A DNA stretch of 64,000 nucleotides from JAIOSF01 sp963677755 (GTDB lineage: Bacteria > Campylobacterota > Campylobacteria > Campylobacterales > Arcobacteraceae). The position numbers were made by a program, and so were the translations under genes. The notes under the pieces are model-generated. The model made no database searches. It had not been told where the DNA came from and was given only the letters and a program-made list of their open reading frames with translations. The stretch spans positions 2,480,001-2,544,000 of the forward strand of contig OY782506.1 in the NCBI GenBank assembly GCA_963677755.1. The letters run 5' to 3'. Position 1 is the first letter of the stretch. Every line of letters begins with the position of its first letter. Below are positions 1-8,396 of this stretch, piece by piece.

Positions 1-41
1 TTTTTTTATGTAAGAGTTAAAATCAAAAAAGAGATTATCAA

Positions 42-677
42 ATGAAAAATGCAATAGTTACTGGATATAGTTCAGGGATAGGAAAAGCTATCTGTGAGCA
101 ATTGGAGTTAAATAACTATCATATTGTAAAACTTACTTCTCGATTGGAAAACTTAAGTGATGTAGAACAAGAAGTAAAAGAGATTTTAAAAAATAAAGAG
201 ATAGATTTACTTGTCAATTGTGCTGGAGTTGGAGTATTTCAACCACATGAACAGATAAGTATCTCTAAAATTAAAGAGCTTATTGATATTAATTTAACAG
301 CACCTATTGTATTAAGTAACTTAGTGTTAAGAAGTTTGAAAAAAACTCAAGGGAGAATTATCAATATAGCTTCAATAGAGGCTACAAAACATTCTAAATT
401 TTCAGCACTTTATACTGCTACAAAATCAGGATTGCGAGATTTTGGTTTGAGTTTATTTGAAGAGTTACGAAAAAGTGGAGTGGGAGTTACAACTATCAAT
501 CCAGATTTAACTACAACAAACTTTTTTGATGATTTACAATTTGAACCATCAAAACAAGAAGATACTTTTCTTTTGCCTGAAACTATAGCAAAAACAGTTA
601 TTGATATTTTGAATACTCAAGGGGTCATTACAGATATAACTATACGACCTCAAAAGTTTGCTATAGGTAAGAAGTGA
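42..677 (+). CDS. Short-chain dehydrogenase/reductase (SDR) family oxidoreductase
   Basis: This 211-residue protein is a classical-type SDR, an NAD(P)-dependent oxidoreductase with a Rossmann fold. The nucleotide-binding motif TGYSSGIG lies at residues 7-14, the NCAG motif at 59-62, the catalytic serine near 111, and the active-site pair Y124/K128 in YTATK. It is slightly shorter than the usual 240-250 residues, mainly at the C-terminus. The substrate cannot be read from the sequence. It ends immediately next to the stop codon of the convergent phosphatase gene, with no room for a terminator. The soluble cytoplasmic location is inferred from the lack of a signal peptide. Confidence 0.85.
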   Translation: MKNAIVTGYSSGIGKAICEQLELNNYHIVKLTSRLENLSDVEQEVKEILKNKEIDLLVNCAGVGVFQPHEQISISKIKELIDINLTAPIVLSNLVLRSLKKTQGRIINIASIEATKHSKFSALYTATKSGLRDFGLSLFEELRKSGVGVTTINPDLTTTNFFDDLQFEPSKQEDTFLLPETIAKTVIDILNTQGVITDITIRPQKFAIGKK

Positions 678-1145
678 TTATTTTATAAGATTATACTCTT
701 GAAATAGTTGGTTTACACAAGTTTCTATCATAGAATAAACTGTAGTAAATCCCTCAAACCCATCAAAGAAATAGGGATCTGGTACATCCTCTCCATCAAA
801 CCCAAAATCACCTAGTAAAAGTGGATTTTGACAACCTAATTTTTTAAGATTTGAAATATTACTATTATCAAGTCCTATGATTAAATCAAAAGTTTTAAAA
901 TCTTTTTTTGTAACTTGTCTCGCTTTGTACTTTGAAATATCTAAAGAGTTTTGTTGGGCTACTTTTTGTGAGTTTTCACAAGGGGGTTCATCTATATGCC
1001 AATTTCCTGTTCCTGCACTATCAACTTTAATATTAAGATTGTGTTTTGAAATAATATCTTGAGCTATTGCTTGTGCAAGTGGAGAACGACAGATATTTCC
1101 AAGACAAACAAATAAAATAGTTGATATTGGTTTATTTGATTCCAA
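678..1145 (-). CDS. Low-molecular-weight protein-tyrosine phosphatase
   Basis: The 155-residue protein has the complete LMW-PTP signature. The P-loop CLGNICRS lies at residues 14-21, with the nucleophile C14 and the phosphate-binding R20, and the general-acid aspartate D123 is in VPDP. It hydrolyses phosphotyrosine, or another phosphomonoester, through a cysteinyl-phosphate intermediate in the cytoplasm. Its start overlaps the end of the upstream nitrilase-like gene by 14 bases, so the two are probably co-transcribed and translationally coupled. No tyrosine-kinase or polysaccharide-export partner is visible nearby, so its target is unknown. Confidence 0.9.
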   Translation of the reverse strand: MESNKPISTILFVCLGNICRSPLAQAIAQDIISKHNLNIKVDSAGTGNWHIDEPPCENSQKVAQQNSLDISKYKARQVTKKDFKTFDLIIGLDNSNISNLKKLGCQNPLLLGDFGFDGEDVPDPYFFDGFEGFTTVYSMIETCVNQLFQEYNLIK

Positions 1146-1848
1146 TATTTAGGTACCTTCTCATTTTTTTTATCTCTTTGAAGTTTGCGTCACATAAAAT
1201 GAGTTTCTTTTCATCATTTTTTGTTACATCTCCAAAAGGGGAGATGATGCTACTACTTTTTGCCATATCATTATTTGCACTGTCTGAAGCTATTACAAAA
1301 CACTGATTTGCTACAGCTAAAGCTCTTGAAAGTATCTCAAAATTTTGTTTTCTTCTTAATCCCCACATAGCTGGAATAAGTATTACATCTGCCCCTTGTA
1401 TTTGTTTCCAAAGTTCAATATATCGTAATTCAAAACAGATTAAAGTGGCTACTTTGAGACCATCTATATTAACAATTTTAATATCTTTTTCATCTCCTGC
1501 TGTGAAATAAACTCTTTCATCATTGAGTACAAAAAGTTTTGCTTTTGATTGGGTATGTACAACTTTTCCTTTGTGAAAAATATGTAAAGTGTTAAAATAG
1601 CTTTGCTTCTTTTTAGTTATAAGTGTAAGGGCAATAGTTTTTTTTAGTGAGAGTTCTTTTAAAATCTCTATTGCTTTTAGTGAAAAAGAAACAGCATCGT
1701 CCATTTTGCCATAAGCATAACCTGTGAGATAGAGTTCTGGTGCTAAGATAAATGAGTTGTTTGGTGCTATTGTTATTTGTTTTTTTAATCTTTTTAGATT
1801 TTTTTCAAAGTTATTTGAAGTTTTGAGTTGTAGCGTTATTAAGTTCAT
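1132..1848 (-). CDS. Carbon-nitrogen hydrolase (nitrilase superfamily amidase)
   Basis: The 238-residue protein carries the Glu-Lys-Cys triad of the nitrilase superfamily: E38 (LAPELYLTG), K104 (KAKLF) and C138 (LICFELRY). These enzymes hydrolyse non-peptide C-N bonds such as amides or omega-amides; the ICFELR pattern is closer to the amidase/omega-amidase branches than to true nitrilases. The substrate is not determinable. It is the middle gene of a three-gene minus-strand operon, three bases after the coiled-coil gene and overlapping the phosphatase gene by 14 bases. Confidence 0.85.
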   Translation of the reverse strand: MNLITLQLKTSNNFEKNLKRLKKQITIAPNNSFILAPELYLTGYAYGKMDDAVSFSLKAIEILKELSLKKTIALTLITKKKQSYFNTLHIFHKGKVVHTQSKAKLFVLNDERVYFTAGDEKDIKIVNIDGLKVATLICFELRYIELWKQIQGADVILIPAMWGLRRKQNFEILSRALAVANQCFVIASDSANNDMAKSSSIISPFGDVTKNDEKKLILCDANFKEIKKMRRYLNIGIK

Positions 1849-1851
1849 ATT

Positions 1852-2559
1852 TTAAAATCCAAGTCTTTTTTTAATCTCATCTTCTTCTGTTGATGATGTG
1901 GATGAAGCTGTTTTTGCAAATTCATCTTTCATTTTATTGAGGCTATTGAGTTTATCTTCTAGTTTGTCTAGTTGGATTTTTTTAGTTACTCTTGATTGTG
2001 ATGGTTTCTCTTTTTTTGTTGAGGTGTCTGTTGAAGAGGAAAAAGCATAATCATTATCTGTATTTACAAAGTTTTTGAACTCCTCTTTTTCTAGTTTTCT
2101 CTCTAGTTTTGAGATACTTACTGTTTTTTCTTTTTCTGTTGTATGTATATGTTTATTGAGTTCGTTGTTTATTTTTTCTAGTTCTGTGATGATTGAGTTT
2201 TTATTTTCTAACTGTTGTTTTAAGTCTTCAATTCTTTTCTCAATATTGTTCATGAACTGTTCATGTTGATGTTTTATTGAGTCAAATTCTTGGTTTTTTA
2301 TCTTGAGTTGCTCATCTTTCATCTTGAGTTCTTCTGTTAAAAACAAATTTTTATTTTTGAGTTCTGAGATACTATCTTCTAATCTCTCTTGTTCATTAAA
2401 AGCAGTTTTACACTCATGCTTTAAAGTACCAATAGTATTTTTTAGATTTAATACTTCATCTTCAAAGTTTCGTATACTTTGTTCTTTTTCTTCCAAATTA
2501 TCACTAAGATTTGAAAGAACATTTTCAATAAGAAGAATTTGACTATTTTTACTTGCCAT
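1852..2559 (-). CDS. Coiled-coil protein of unknown function
   Basis: This 235-residue, highly charged protein is almost entirely heptad-like from about residue 15 to 150. A second helix follows at about 195-220 and a short C-terminal tail ends in KKRLGF. No signal peptide, membrane segment or catalytic motif is visible. A serine/threonine-rich linker (about 170-190) separates the coils. It is the first gene of the operon with the amidase and phosphatase genes, and a -10-like TATAAT lies upstream on the minus strand. I do not recognise a named family. The structure suggests a scaffold or cell-structure role, which is only an inference. Confidence 0.75.
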   Translation of the reverse strand: MASKNSQILLIENVLSNLSDNLEEKEQSIRNFEDEVLNLKNTIGTLKHECKTAFNEQERLEDSISELKNKNLFLTEELKMKDEQLKIKNQEFDSIKHQHEQFMNNIEKRIEDLKQQLENKNSIITELEKINNELNKHIHTTEKEKTVSISKLERKLEKEEFKNFVNTDNDYAFSSSTDTSTKKEKPSQSRVTKKIQLDKLEDKLNSLNKMKDEFAKTASSTSSTEEDEIKKRLGF

Positions 2560-2585
2560 TGGTTACCTAAATTTAAATTTTTATT

Positions 2586-2591
2586 ATTATA
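2586..2591 (-). promoter_or_regulatory. Probable -10 box for the minus-strand coiled-coil gene operon
   Basis: Reading the minus strand, TATAAT preceded by TG lies about 27 bases upstream of the start codon at 2559. There is no clear -35 box, as is common in Campylobacterota. The site lies in the divergent spacer opposite the promoter for the gene at 2655. Confidence 0.45.
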
Positions 2592-2599
2592 CATAAAAT

Positions 2600-2627
2600 T
2601 TGATTTATAATAAGTTTATTATATAAT
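2600..2627 (+). promoter_or_regulatory. Probable sigma-70 promoter for the membrane/coiled-coil gene
   Basis: TTGATT at 2600-2605 and a perfect TATAAT at 2622-2627 are separated by 16 bases. The -10 lies 27 bases ahead of the ATG at 2655, which has an AGGA ribosome binding site. This gives the gene its own transcription unit. Confidence 0.55.
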
Positions 2628-2654
2628 GAAACAATTAAAATAGGTAGGATTAAC

Positions 2655-3554
2655 ATGCAAGATATTATAAATTCTTTTAAAGCACATATGTATGATAGAA
2701 CATCAAGTCCAATTATTGGTTCTTTCATATTTTACTGGTTAATTTGTAACTATAAAATGGTAGTGGTCTTATTTGATAAAACTTTAAATTCTGATGAAAA
2801 ATTTGTAGCTATAGACTTATTATATAAAGATGATATTATTTCAATATTTTCTTTATTAGATGTTTCAATTACTGGAGTTATTCTCCCAATAGTTATTACA
2901 TTAGTTTATGTATTGGTATTCCCATTTATTTCAAATTTAATTTATCAGGGATGGATTTATCATCAAAATAAATTAAAAGAAATTAGTAATGGTAAGGTTT
3001 TAACAAAGAAAGAATTTGGTGACTTACAACAAAAATTTGTTGAATTAGAATTAAGCTTTGATGATAAGTTTAATAAAAAAGATACTGAAATATTACAGTT
3101 AAAATCTTCAATAGAAACAAAAGATAAATTAATTTTTGAGTACCAAAGTAAAATTGAAACTTTAGAAAGCAAAATAGTTCAAGATAATAAAGATTATCAA
3201 GGGATTCGTAATGACTATTTGAATTCGGAAAATAATTTAAATAAGATGAAAGATGAAAGTAGTAAGCTTAGAAATAAAATTAAAGAGTTAGAAGAAATAT
3301 TAGAAAAGAATAATCCTTTACACTTAGATGAAAAGGAAATTCAAATATTACAATTTATTGGAGAACATAACGGTGCAAATGATATTAATATAAAATCAGC
3401 TTTAAAGATACATCAAGTTAAGATTGAAAATGCTTGTGAAAAGCTTAAAATAGGAAATTATATTAAAAAAGATTATGATAGAAACAGCCGAAAAGAAAAT
3501 TATGTTATATTAGATAAAGGAAAAAATTTTTTATTAAATAATAACTATATTTAA
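2655..3554 (+). CDS. Membrane-anchored coiled-coil protein with C-terminal winged-helix-like domain, unknown function
   Basis: I do not recognise a named family for this 299-residue protein. It has an N-terminal amphipathic stretch, a membrane segment at about residues 19-40 beginning with the pattern SPIIGSFIFYW, and a second one at about 69-97. A long coiled coil follows at about 118-220. The C-terminal 70 residues look like a winged helix-turn-helix (helices at 226-235, 243-251 and 254-264, then a basic wing). The arrangement puts coil and winged helix in the cytoplasm. Codon use is markedly A/T-rich compared with neighbours, it sits alone with its own promoter and terminator, and it splits unrelated conserved genes, all suggestive of acquisition. 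A defence or signalling role is conceivable but unproven. Confidence 0.6.
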   Translation: MQDIINSFKAHMYDRTSSPIIGSFIFYWLICNYKMVVVLFDKTLNSDEKFVAIDLLYKDDIISIFSLLDVSITGVILPIVITLVYVLVFPFISNLIYQGWIYHQNKLKEISNGKVLTKKEFGDLQQKFVELELSFDDKFNKKDTEILQLKSSIETKDKLIFEYQSKIETLESKIVQDNKDYQGIRNDYLNSENNLNKMKDESSKLRNKIKELEEILEKNNPLHLDEKEIQILQFIGEHNGANDINIKSALKIHQVKIENACEKLKIGNYIKKDYDRNSRKENYVILDKGKNFLLNNNYI

Positions 3555-3584
3555 AAAATAAAAGATTTAATTATCTTTTATTTT
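3555..3584. terminator. Bidirectional terminator hairpin
   Basis: A perfect 12-bp inverted repeat (3555-3566 pairing with 3573-3584) with a six-base loop, rich in A on the left arm and T on the right, sits between two convergent genes. It can act as a Rho-independent terminator on either strand. Confidence 0.75.
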
Positions 3585-4602
3585 AAAAGTCATCAAAGTC
3601 GATGCTTCCTTTTGAATAATTCACAACATTACCCTCAAAGAAGTTTGTTCTTTGGTCGTTAAACGAACTATATCCATCTACCCATGGAATTGGATGTTTT
3701 ACTCCATATTCTACCTCATATCCAATAGCTTCAAGTCTTCTATCTGCTAGGTATTCAATATATTGTCGAATAATATCTTTTGTAAATCCAAGAATTTGAC
3801 CTTGAGTGATATATGCACCCCAACTAGCTTCCAAATCAACAGCTTTTCTAAACATCACTCTTACTTTTTCTTCAAGTTCAGGAGTAAATAGTTCTGGTCG
3901 CTCTTTTTTTGTACTGTTTATAAGGTTTTGAAATAACAATAAATGAGTTACTTCATCTCTTTGGATAAATTTAATCATTTGTGAACTTCCAAGCATTTTT
4001 CCAGATTTTCCAAGTGCATATATAGCAGCAAATCCAGCATAAAAGTAAAGACCTTCAAGTATCTGATTTGCAAACATTGCTAAAACTATTTTTTCATCTG
4101 TGATATCACCACTTAGGTTTTCATAAGTTCCAGCTATGAAGTTGTTTTTTTCTTGCAGTTTTGCATCTGTTTTCCACATATCATATATCTCATCAGTATT
4201 GTCAGAGATTGACTCTACCATTACAGCATAAGATTTACTATGGTTTGCTTCTTCGTATGATTGTCTTGATAAGATGGCATTTATCTCTGGTGCTGTTATA
4301 TATGGATTTATATTGTCCATTAGGTTATTTGTTTGTAAAGAATCCATAAAAATAAGTTGTGATAATACTAAATCATACATTCTTTTCTCAGGTGGTGTAA
4401 GATATTTGTAATCTTTGGCATCTTGAGTCATCTGTACCTCTTTTGGAAACCAAGTATTTCCTTCCATTTGATCCCAAAGTCGTGTTGCCCACTCATATTT
4501 ACATCTTGTAAAGTTTATCATTCCATCTGGATTTCCACCAAATGTTCTTCTATCGTTTAGATTTTCAACTGATTTCGGGTTGTATATCGTTTTTCTATCC
4601 AT
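3583..4602 (-). CDS. nrdB: Class I ribonucleoside-diphosphate reductase, beta subunit
   Basis: This 339-residue protein is the radical-generating subunit of aerobic ribonucleotide reductase. The di-iron ligands are visible as D87, E118 and H121 (EANH), E183 (ILEG), E217 and H220 (DEVTH). The tyrosyl-radical position is conserved as Y125 in HSKSY, so it reads as a tyrosyl-radical enzyme and not a metal-only variant. It partners NrdA, encoded 67 bases upstream, to reduce ribonucleoside diphosphates to deoxyribonucleotides in the cytoplasm. The C-terminal tail, ending SIDFDDF, is acidic and aromatic as expected for docking to NrdA. Confidence 0.95.
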   Translation of the reverse strand: MDRKTIYNPKSVENLNDRRTFGGNPDGMINFTRCKYEWATRLWDQMEGNTWFPKEVQMTQDAKDYKYLTPPEKRMYDLVLSQLIFMDSLQTNNLMDNINPYITAPEINAILSRQSYEEANHSKSYAVMVESISDNTDEIYDMWKTDAKLQEKNNFIAGTYENLSGDITDEKIVLAMFANQILEGLYFYAGFAAIYALGKSGKMLGSSQMIKFIQRDEVTHLLLFQNLINSTKKERPELFTPELEEKVRVMFRKAVDLEASWGAYITQGQILGFTKDIIRQYIEYLADRRLEAIGYEVEYGVKHPIPWVDGYSSFNDQRTNFFEGNVVNYSKGSIDFDDF

Positions 4603-4669
4603 TTTTTACTCTTTTATTTTTAGTATATAATTTTTAGTGTATATTTTGACGCTTCTTTGCAGATTTGTC

Positions 4670-7054
4670 TTATTGACAACCTACACACTCTTGACTTCTA
4701 TCTGCAACATCTGCAACTGATTCTGGTGATTGACTTCTTAGGTAATAAGTTGATTTTAATCCTAATTGCCAAGCTAAAGTATATATCTCATGAAGATATT
4801 TTCCACTTGCTTTATCTAGTGACATAAAGATATTTGTACTTTGCCCTTGGTCAATCCATTTTTGTCGAATAGCTGCTGCTTTGATAATATCTTTTTGCTC
4901 TACCTCATAAGCTGGTGTGTAGAAATTCCAAGTATCAGGAGACAGGTTTGGTACAACAACAGGAATTTGACCACTTAAGTTCTCTTCGAACCATTTTCTT
5001 TTGTACACAGGTTCAATAGCTTGTGTAGTCCCTACAAGAATTGAGATAGATGAAGTTGGGGCAATAGCCATAAGGTAACCATTTCTCATCCCTTGTGTTT
5101 TTACTTTTTCTCTTAACTGATCCCAATCATACCCTGTATCAAATAGATCTCTTTGAATAAGTGCATTAACAGCAGGTGTTGCATGATCCATAGGCATAAT
5201 ACCTCTTGACCATTTTGAACCTTCATAAGTAGGGTAGATACCTTTCTCAACTGCCAAATCAGCTGAGGCACTAATAGCATTGTAACTCACTGCTTCCATA
5301 ATAGAGTCTATCTTTTTAAGATGATCATCACTTCCCCAAACAAGTCCTGATTCTGCTATCATTTGTGATTCACCCATCACCCCTAGACCTATTGCTCTTG
5401 TTTTTAAGTTTGTTGCTTTTACTTTTCTAAGTGGGTAGAAGTTTAGGTCAATTACATTATCAAGCATTCTAATTGCTGTTGGAAGAACTCTTTGAATATC
5501 TTCATTTGTATTGATTTTACTAAGATTTACTGATGCTAAATTACAAACAGCTGTATCTCCATCAATTTTCTCTTTTTCAACGATAAATATTTTTTTCCCA
5601 TTAAGACTATCAAGGGCTGTTATTTTATTTGCTTTTTTTACCATACCACTATCTACAGTTACTGTATCAGTTTCTTCAAAAGTTAAAATCTCACCATCTT
5701 CAAGTTCAATTTTTACAAGGTAGTGATTTGGATTTGTGTTTTGGAATATCTCTGTACAAAGATTGCTACTTCGTATAAATCCTGTGTGGTCATTTGGATT
5801 TGCTCTATTTGCATTGTCTTTGAAACATAAGAAAGGACTTCCTGATTCAAAATATGATGTAAGAACTTTTTTCCATAAGCTTTTTGCTTTCATCTGCTCT
5901 TTTGTAATTGAAGGATCGTTTTCATACTCTTCATATCTTTTCTCAAAAGCTTCACCTGTAAGAGCTGCTAAATCTTTTACCTCATAAGGATCAAAAAGTG
6001 TCCAATGTTCATCTGCAAGTACTCTTTTCATGAAAAGGTCATTTATCCAAAGTGCTGGGAATAAATCATGTGCTCTTCGTCTCTCTTCCCCTGAGTTTTT
6101 CTTTAAATCAATAAAGTCTTCAATATCCATATGCCAAGGCTCAAGATAAACAGCAATTGCCCCTTTTCTTGTACCTAATTGGTCAACTGCTATTGCAATA
6201 TCATTTGTAATTTTTAAAAATGGAATAGTACCACCTGCTGCACTTTTATGTCCATCAATAACTCCACCTAAAGAACGGATACTGTTCCAATCCCAACCGA
6301 TACCACCACCAAATTTAGAAAGTAATGCCATCTCTTTGTATCCATCAAAAATACCTTCAATATTATCTGGACTTGAACCGATATAACAAGAACTAAGTTG
6401 ATGTCTATTTGTTCTTGCATTTGATAGTGTTGGAGTTGCAAGCATAACTTCAAATTTTGAAATTACATCATAAAATTCTTTTGCTTTTTCTTGTTTGTTC
6501 TTTTCATTTTGTGCTAAGAACATAGCAATACCCATAAACATTTGTTGTGGTAATTCGATTGGTTGTTTATCATTGTTTTTTAATAAATATCTATCATAAA
6601 GAGTTTTCATCCCAAGATAGTTAAAAAGATAATCTCTTTGAGGATCAATATATCCATTGAGGTCTTCTAAATCATAACCAGCTTCCAGTTCAGGGATAAT
6701 TCTTCCTGCTTCTTGACCATATTTTATATAATCTCTTAAATGACAGTAAGCATTTCCTTTGATACCGTGAGTAGATTTTCCAACTTTATGGTAAAGGTCA
6801 AAAAGGAAAAGTCGTGCTGCAACAAAAGTCCAATTAGGAACATCTATATCTATTTTTTCAACAGCAGTTTTGATTAAAGCATCTTGAATATCATTAGAAC
6901 TCATACCGTCTATAAATTTAATTTGAGCATCAATCTCTAATTCACTTTGACTAACACCTGCTAAATCTTTTGTAGCTGAGATTGTGTGTTTTTGTATTTT
7001 AGTAATATCTAAAACCTCTTGACGGCCATTTCTCTTTTGTATCATTATTGCCAT
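4670..7054 (-). CDS. nrdA: Class I ribonucleoside-diphosphate reductase, alpha subunit
   Basis: The catalytic subunit is 794 residues from the ATG at 7054. I prefer this start to the ATG four codons upstream because GGAG lies six bases before it. An N-terminal ATP-cone (about residues 4-90) indicates allosteric activity control. Active-site residues are C223 (LSSC), N431/C433/E435 in NLCTE, and C504 (AVCNL). The C-terminal ECVGCQ supplies the cysteine pair reduced by thioredoxin-like proteins. About 48 extra residues lie between C433 and C504 relative to the E. coli spacing; see findings. It reduces NDPs with NrdB using the radical transferred from it. Confidence 0.95.
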   Translation of the reverse strand: MAIMIQKRNGRQEVLDITKIQKHTISATKDLAGVSQSELEIDAQIKFIDGMSSNDIQDALIKTAVEKIDIDVPNWTFVAARLFLFDLYHKVGKSTHGIKGNAYCHLRDYIKYGQEAGRIIPELEAGYDLEDLNGYIDPQRDYLFNYLGMKTLYDRYLLKNNDKQPIELPQQMFMGIAMFLAQNEKNKQEKAKEFYDVISKFEVMLATPTLSNARTNRHQLSSCYIGSSPDNIEGIFDGYKEMALLSKFGGGIGWDWNSIRSLGGVIDGHKSAAGGTIPFLKITNDIAIAVDQLGTRKGAIAVYLEPWHMDIEDFIDLKKNSGEERRRAHDLFPALWINDLFMKRVLADEHWTLFDPYEVKDLAALTGEAFEKRYEEYENDPSITKEQMKAKSLWKKVLTSYFESGSPFLCFKDNANRANPNDHTGFIRSSNLCTEIFQNTNPNHYLVKIELEDGEILTFEETDTVTVDSGMVKKANKITALDSLNGKKIFIVEKEKIDGDTAVCNLASVNLSKINTNEDIQRVLPTAIRMLDNVIDLNFYPLRKVKATNLKTRAIGLGVMGESQMIAESGLVWGSDDHLKKIDSIMEAVSYNAISASADLAVEKGIYPTYEGSKWSRGIMPMDHATPAVNALIQRDLFDTGYDWDQLREKVKTQGMRNGYLMAIAPTSSISILVGTTQAIEPVYKRKWFEENLSGQIPVVVPNLSPDTWNFYTPAYEVEQKDIIKAAAIRQKWIDQGQSTNIFMSLDKASGKYLHEIYTLAWQLGLKSTYYLRSQSPESVADVADRSQECVGCQ

Positions 7055-7081
7055 TAAAAACTCCATTGAATTTATTCGAAA

Positions 7082-7087
7082 ATTATA
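7082..7087 (-). promoter_or_regulatory. Probable -10 box of the nrdAB promoter
   Basis: On the minus strand the sequence TTGCTATAAT gives an extended -10 (TGCTATAAT), 28 bases upstream of the chosen nrdA start. No convincing NrdR-type box pair was recognised in the spacer. Confidence 0.55.
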
Positions 7088-7271
7088 GCAATAAATTTAC
7101 ATATAATAAAAATTTACCACTATAATTTTGTATTTTAAAGATTTAATTCTATCGAATTGTTACTTAAAAAAGAGCTATTTATTTACTACAGATATTCTTC
7201 TTATTTCTTAACCATTTTTATATAAAAAATTAGATAAAATGTCCCAAATTATGTAAAGTAAAAGGATTATT

Positions 7272-8267
7272 ATGGCTGTAAAAGTTGCTATCAACGGTTT
7301 AGGAAGAATCGGAAGATGTGTTGCAAGAATATGTGCTAATAGAGATGATGTTCAACTAGTCGCTGCAAATGCTAGTGGACCAGAAGAGATGATACAATAC
7401 AATTTAAAATATGATTCAGTACATGGGAAAAGAGATGATGTAAAAGTAGAAAATGGCTACATATATATTGGAAATGAAAAAGTAAAATTACTTAGTGAAC
7501 GAGACCCTGCAAAGCTTGATTATGCAAGTTATGGTGTTGATGTTGTTTTAGAGTGTACAGGTGCATTTTTAACAAAAGAATCTGTACAACCATATCTTGA
7601 TAATGGAATAAAAAAAGTTGTATTTTCAGCACCAGCAAAAGATGATACAGATACTTTTGTAATGGGTGTCAATGAAAAAACTTACGCAGGACAATCTATA
7701 GTATCAAATGCTTCTTGTACTACAAATGGACTTGCTCCTGTTGCTAAAGTACTTGATGATGCTTTTGGAATAAAATGTGGACTTATGACAACAATTCACT
7801 CATATACAGGAAGTCAGCCTATTCTTGATGCAAAACATAAAAGCGATCCAAGAAAATCAAGAAGTGGAGCTGTAAACTTAGTACCATCTACAACAGGAGC
7901 TGCTAAAGCTATAGGAAAAGTTATGCCACACTTAAATGGAAAACTTAATGGTCAAGCTATAAGAGTTCCTACACCAAATGTTTCAATGGTGGATTTAACA
8001 GTAACTTTAAATAAAAATGTAACAGCACAAGAAGTAAGTGATGCATTTCTTAAAGCAGAAGCTGGAGAGTTAAAAGGTATTTTAGCAACGGATACAGAGG
8101 GTAGAGTAAGTACTGATTTTAATGGAGAAGAAAACTCAACTGTAGTACCTCTTGATACTATTCAAGTAGTAGAAGATAATATGGTAAAAGTACTATCTTG
8201 GTATGACAATGAGTGGGGATATTCGTGTAGACTTGTAGATATGGGTGTTCACGTAGCTACAAACTAA
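7272..8267 (+). CDS. gap: Glyceraldehyde-3-phosphate dehydrogenase, type I
   Basis: At 331 residues this is a full-length phosphorylating GAPDH. The Rossmann motif NGLGRIGR lies at residues 8-15, the catalytic cysteine is C149 in SCTTN and its partner histidine is H176 in TIHSYTG. The C-terminal WYDNEWGYS motif is intact. It interconverts glyceraldehyde 3-phosphate and 1,3-bisphosphoglycerate. The usual NAD-selecting aspartate after the second beta strand (VAINDL in many enzymes) is replaced by VAANAS here, so cofactor choice is uncertain. It precedes pgk but two hairpins lie between, and a divergent second copy follows pgk. Confidence 0.95.
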   Translation: MAVKVAINGLGRIGRCVARICANRDDVQLVAANASGPEEMIQYNLKYDSVHGKRDDVKVENGYIYIGNEKVKLLSERDPAKLDYASYGVDVVLECTGAFLTKESVQPYLDNGIKKVVFSAPAKDDTDTFVMGVNEKTYAGQSIVSNASCTTNGLAPVAKVLDDAFGIKCGLMTTIHSYTGSQPILDAKHKSDPRKSRSGAVNLVPSTTGAAKAIGKVMPHLNGKLNGQAIRVPTPNVSMVDLTVTLNKNVTAQEVSDAFLKAEAGELKGILATDTEGRVSTDFNGEENSTVVPLDTIQVVEDNMVKVLSWYDNEWGYSCRLVDMGVHVATN

Positions 8268-8280
8268 TATTTCCAAGTTA

Positions 8281-8300
8281 GGGGCAAACGAGTTTGCCTC
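8281..8300 (+). terminator. Stem-loop after gap
   Basis: GGGGCAAA (8281-8288) pairs with TTTGCCTC (8293-8300) around a four-base loop, with one G-U pair, followed by TTTAGG. It is the only GC-containing hairpin in the spacer. It could attenuate, process or partly terminate the gap transcript. Confidence 0.5.
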
Positions 8301-8311
8301 TTTAGGATTTG

Positions 8312-8354
8312 TTTCTTTAGATGGAATTTATTTCCATCGATAAAAGAAATTTTT
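8312..8354 (+). terminator. Rho-independent terminator between gap and pgk
   Basis: Arms 8312-8326 and 8332-8349 form an interrupted stem (outer TTTCTTT/AAAGAAA, inner GATGGAA/TTCCATC) followed by TTTTT at 8350-8354. This is a plausible intrinsic terminator, which would allow separate control of gap and pgk. Confidence 0.6.
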
Positions 8355-8396
8355 AAATACTGGTCCCTAAAAAATGGGACATTTTTAAGGAATAAA

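Noticed and set aside
5558..5722. An active intein in NrdA
   Set aside because: No splice-junction Cys/Ser start or HN-Cys/Ser/Thr end, and the segment is far too short. It is reported instead as an insertion.
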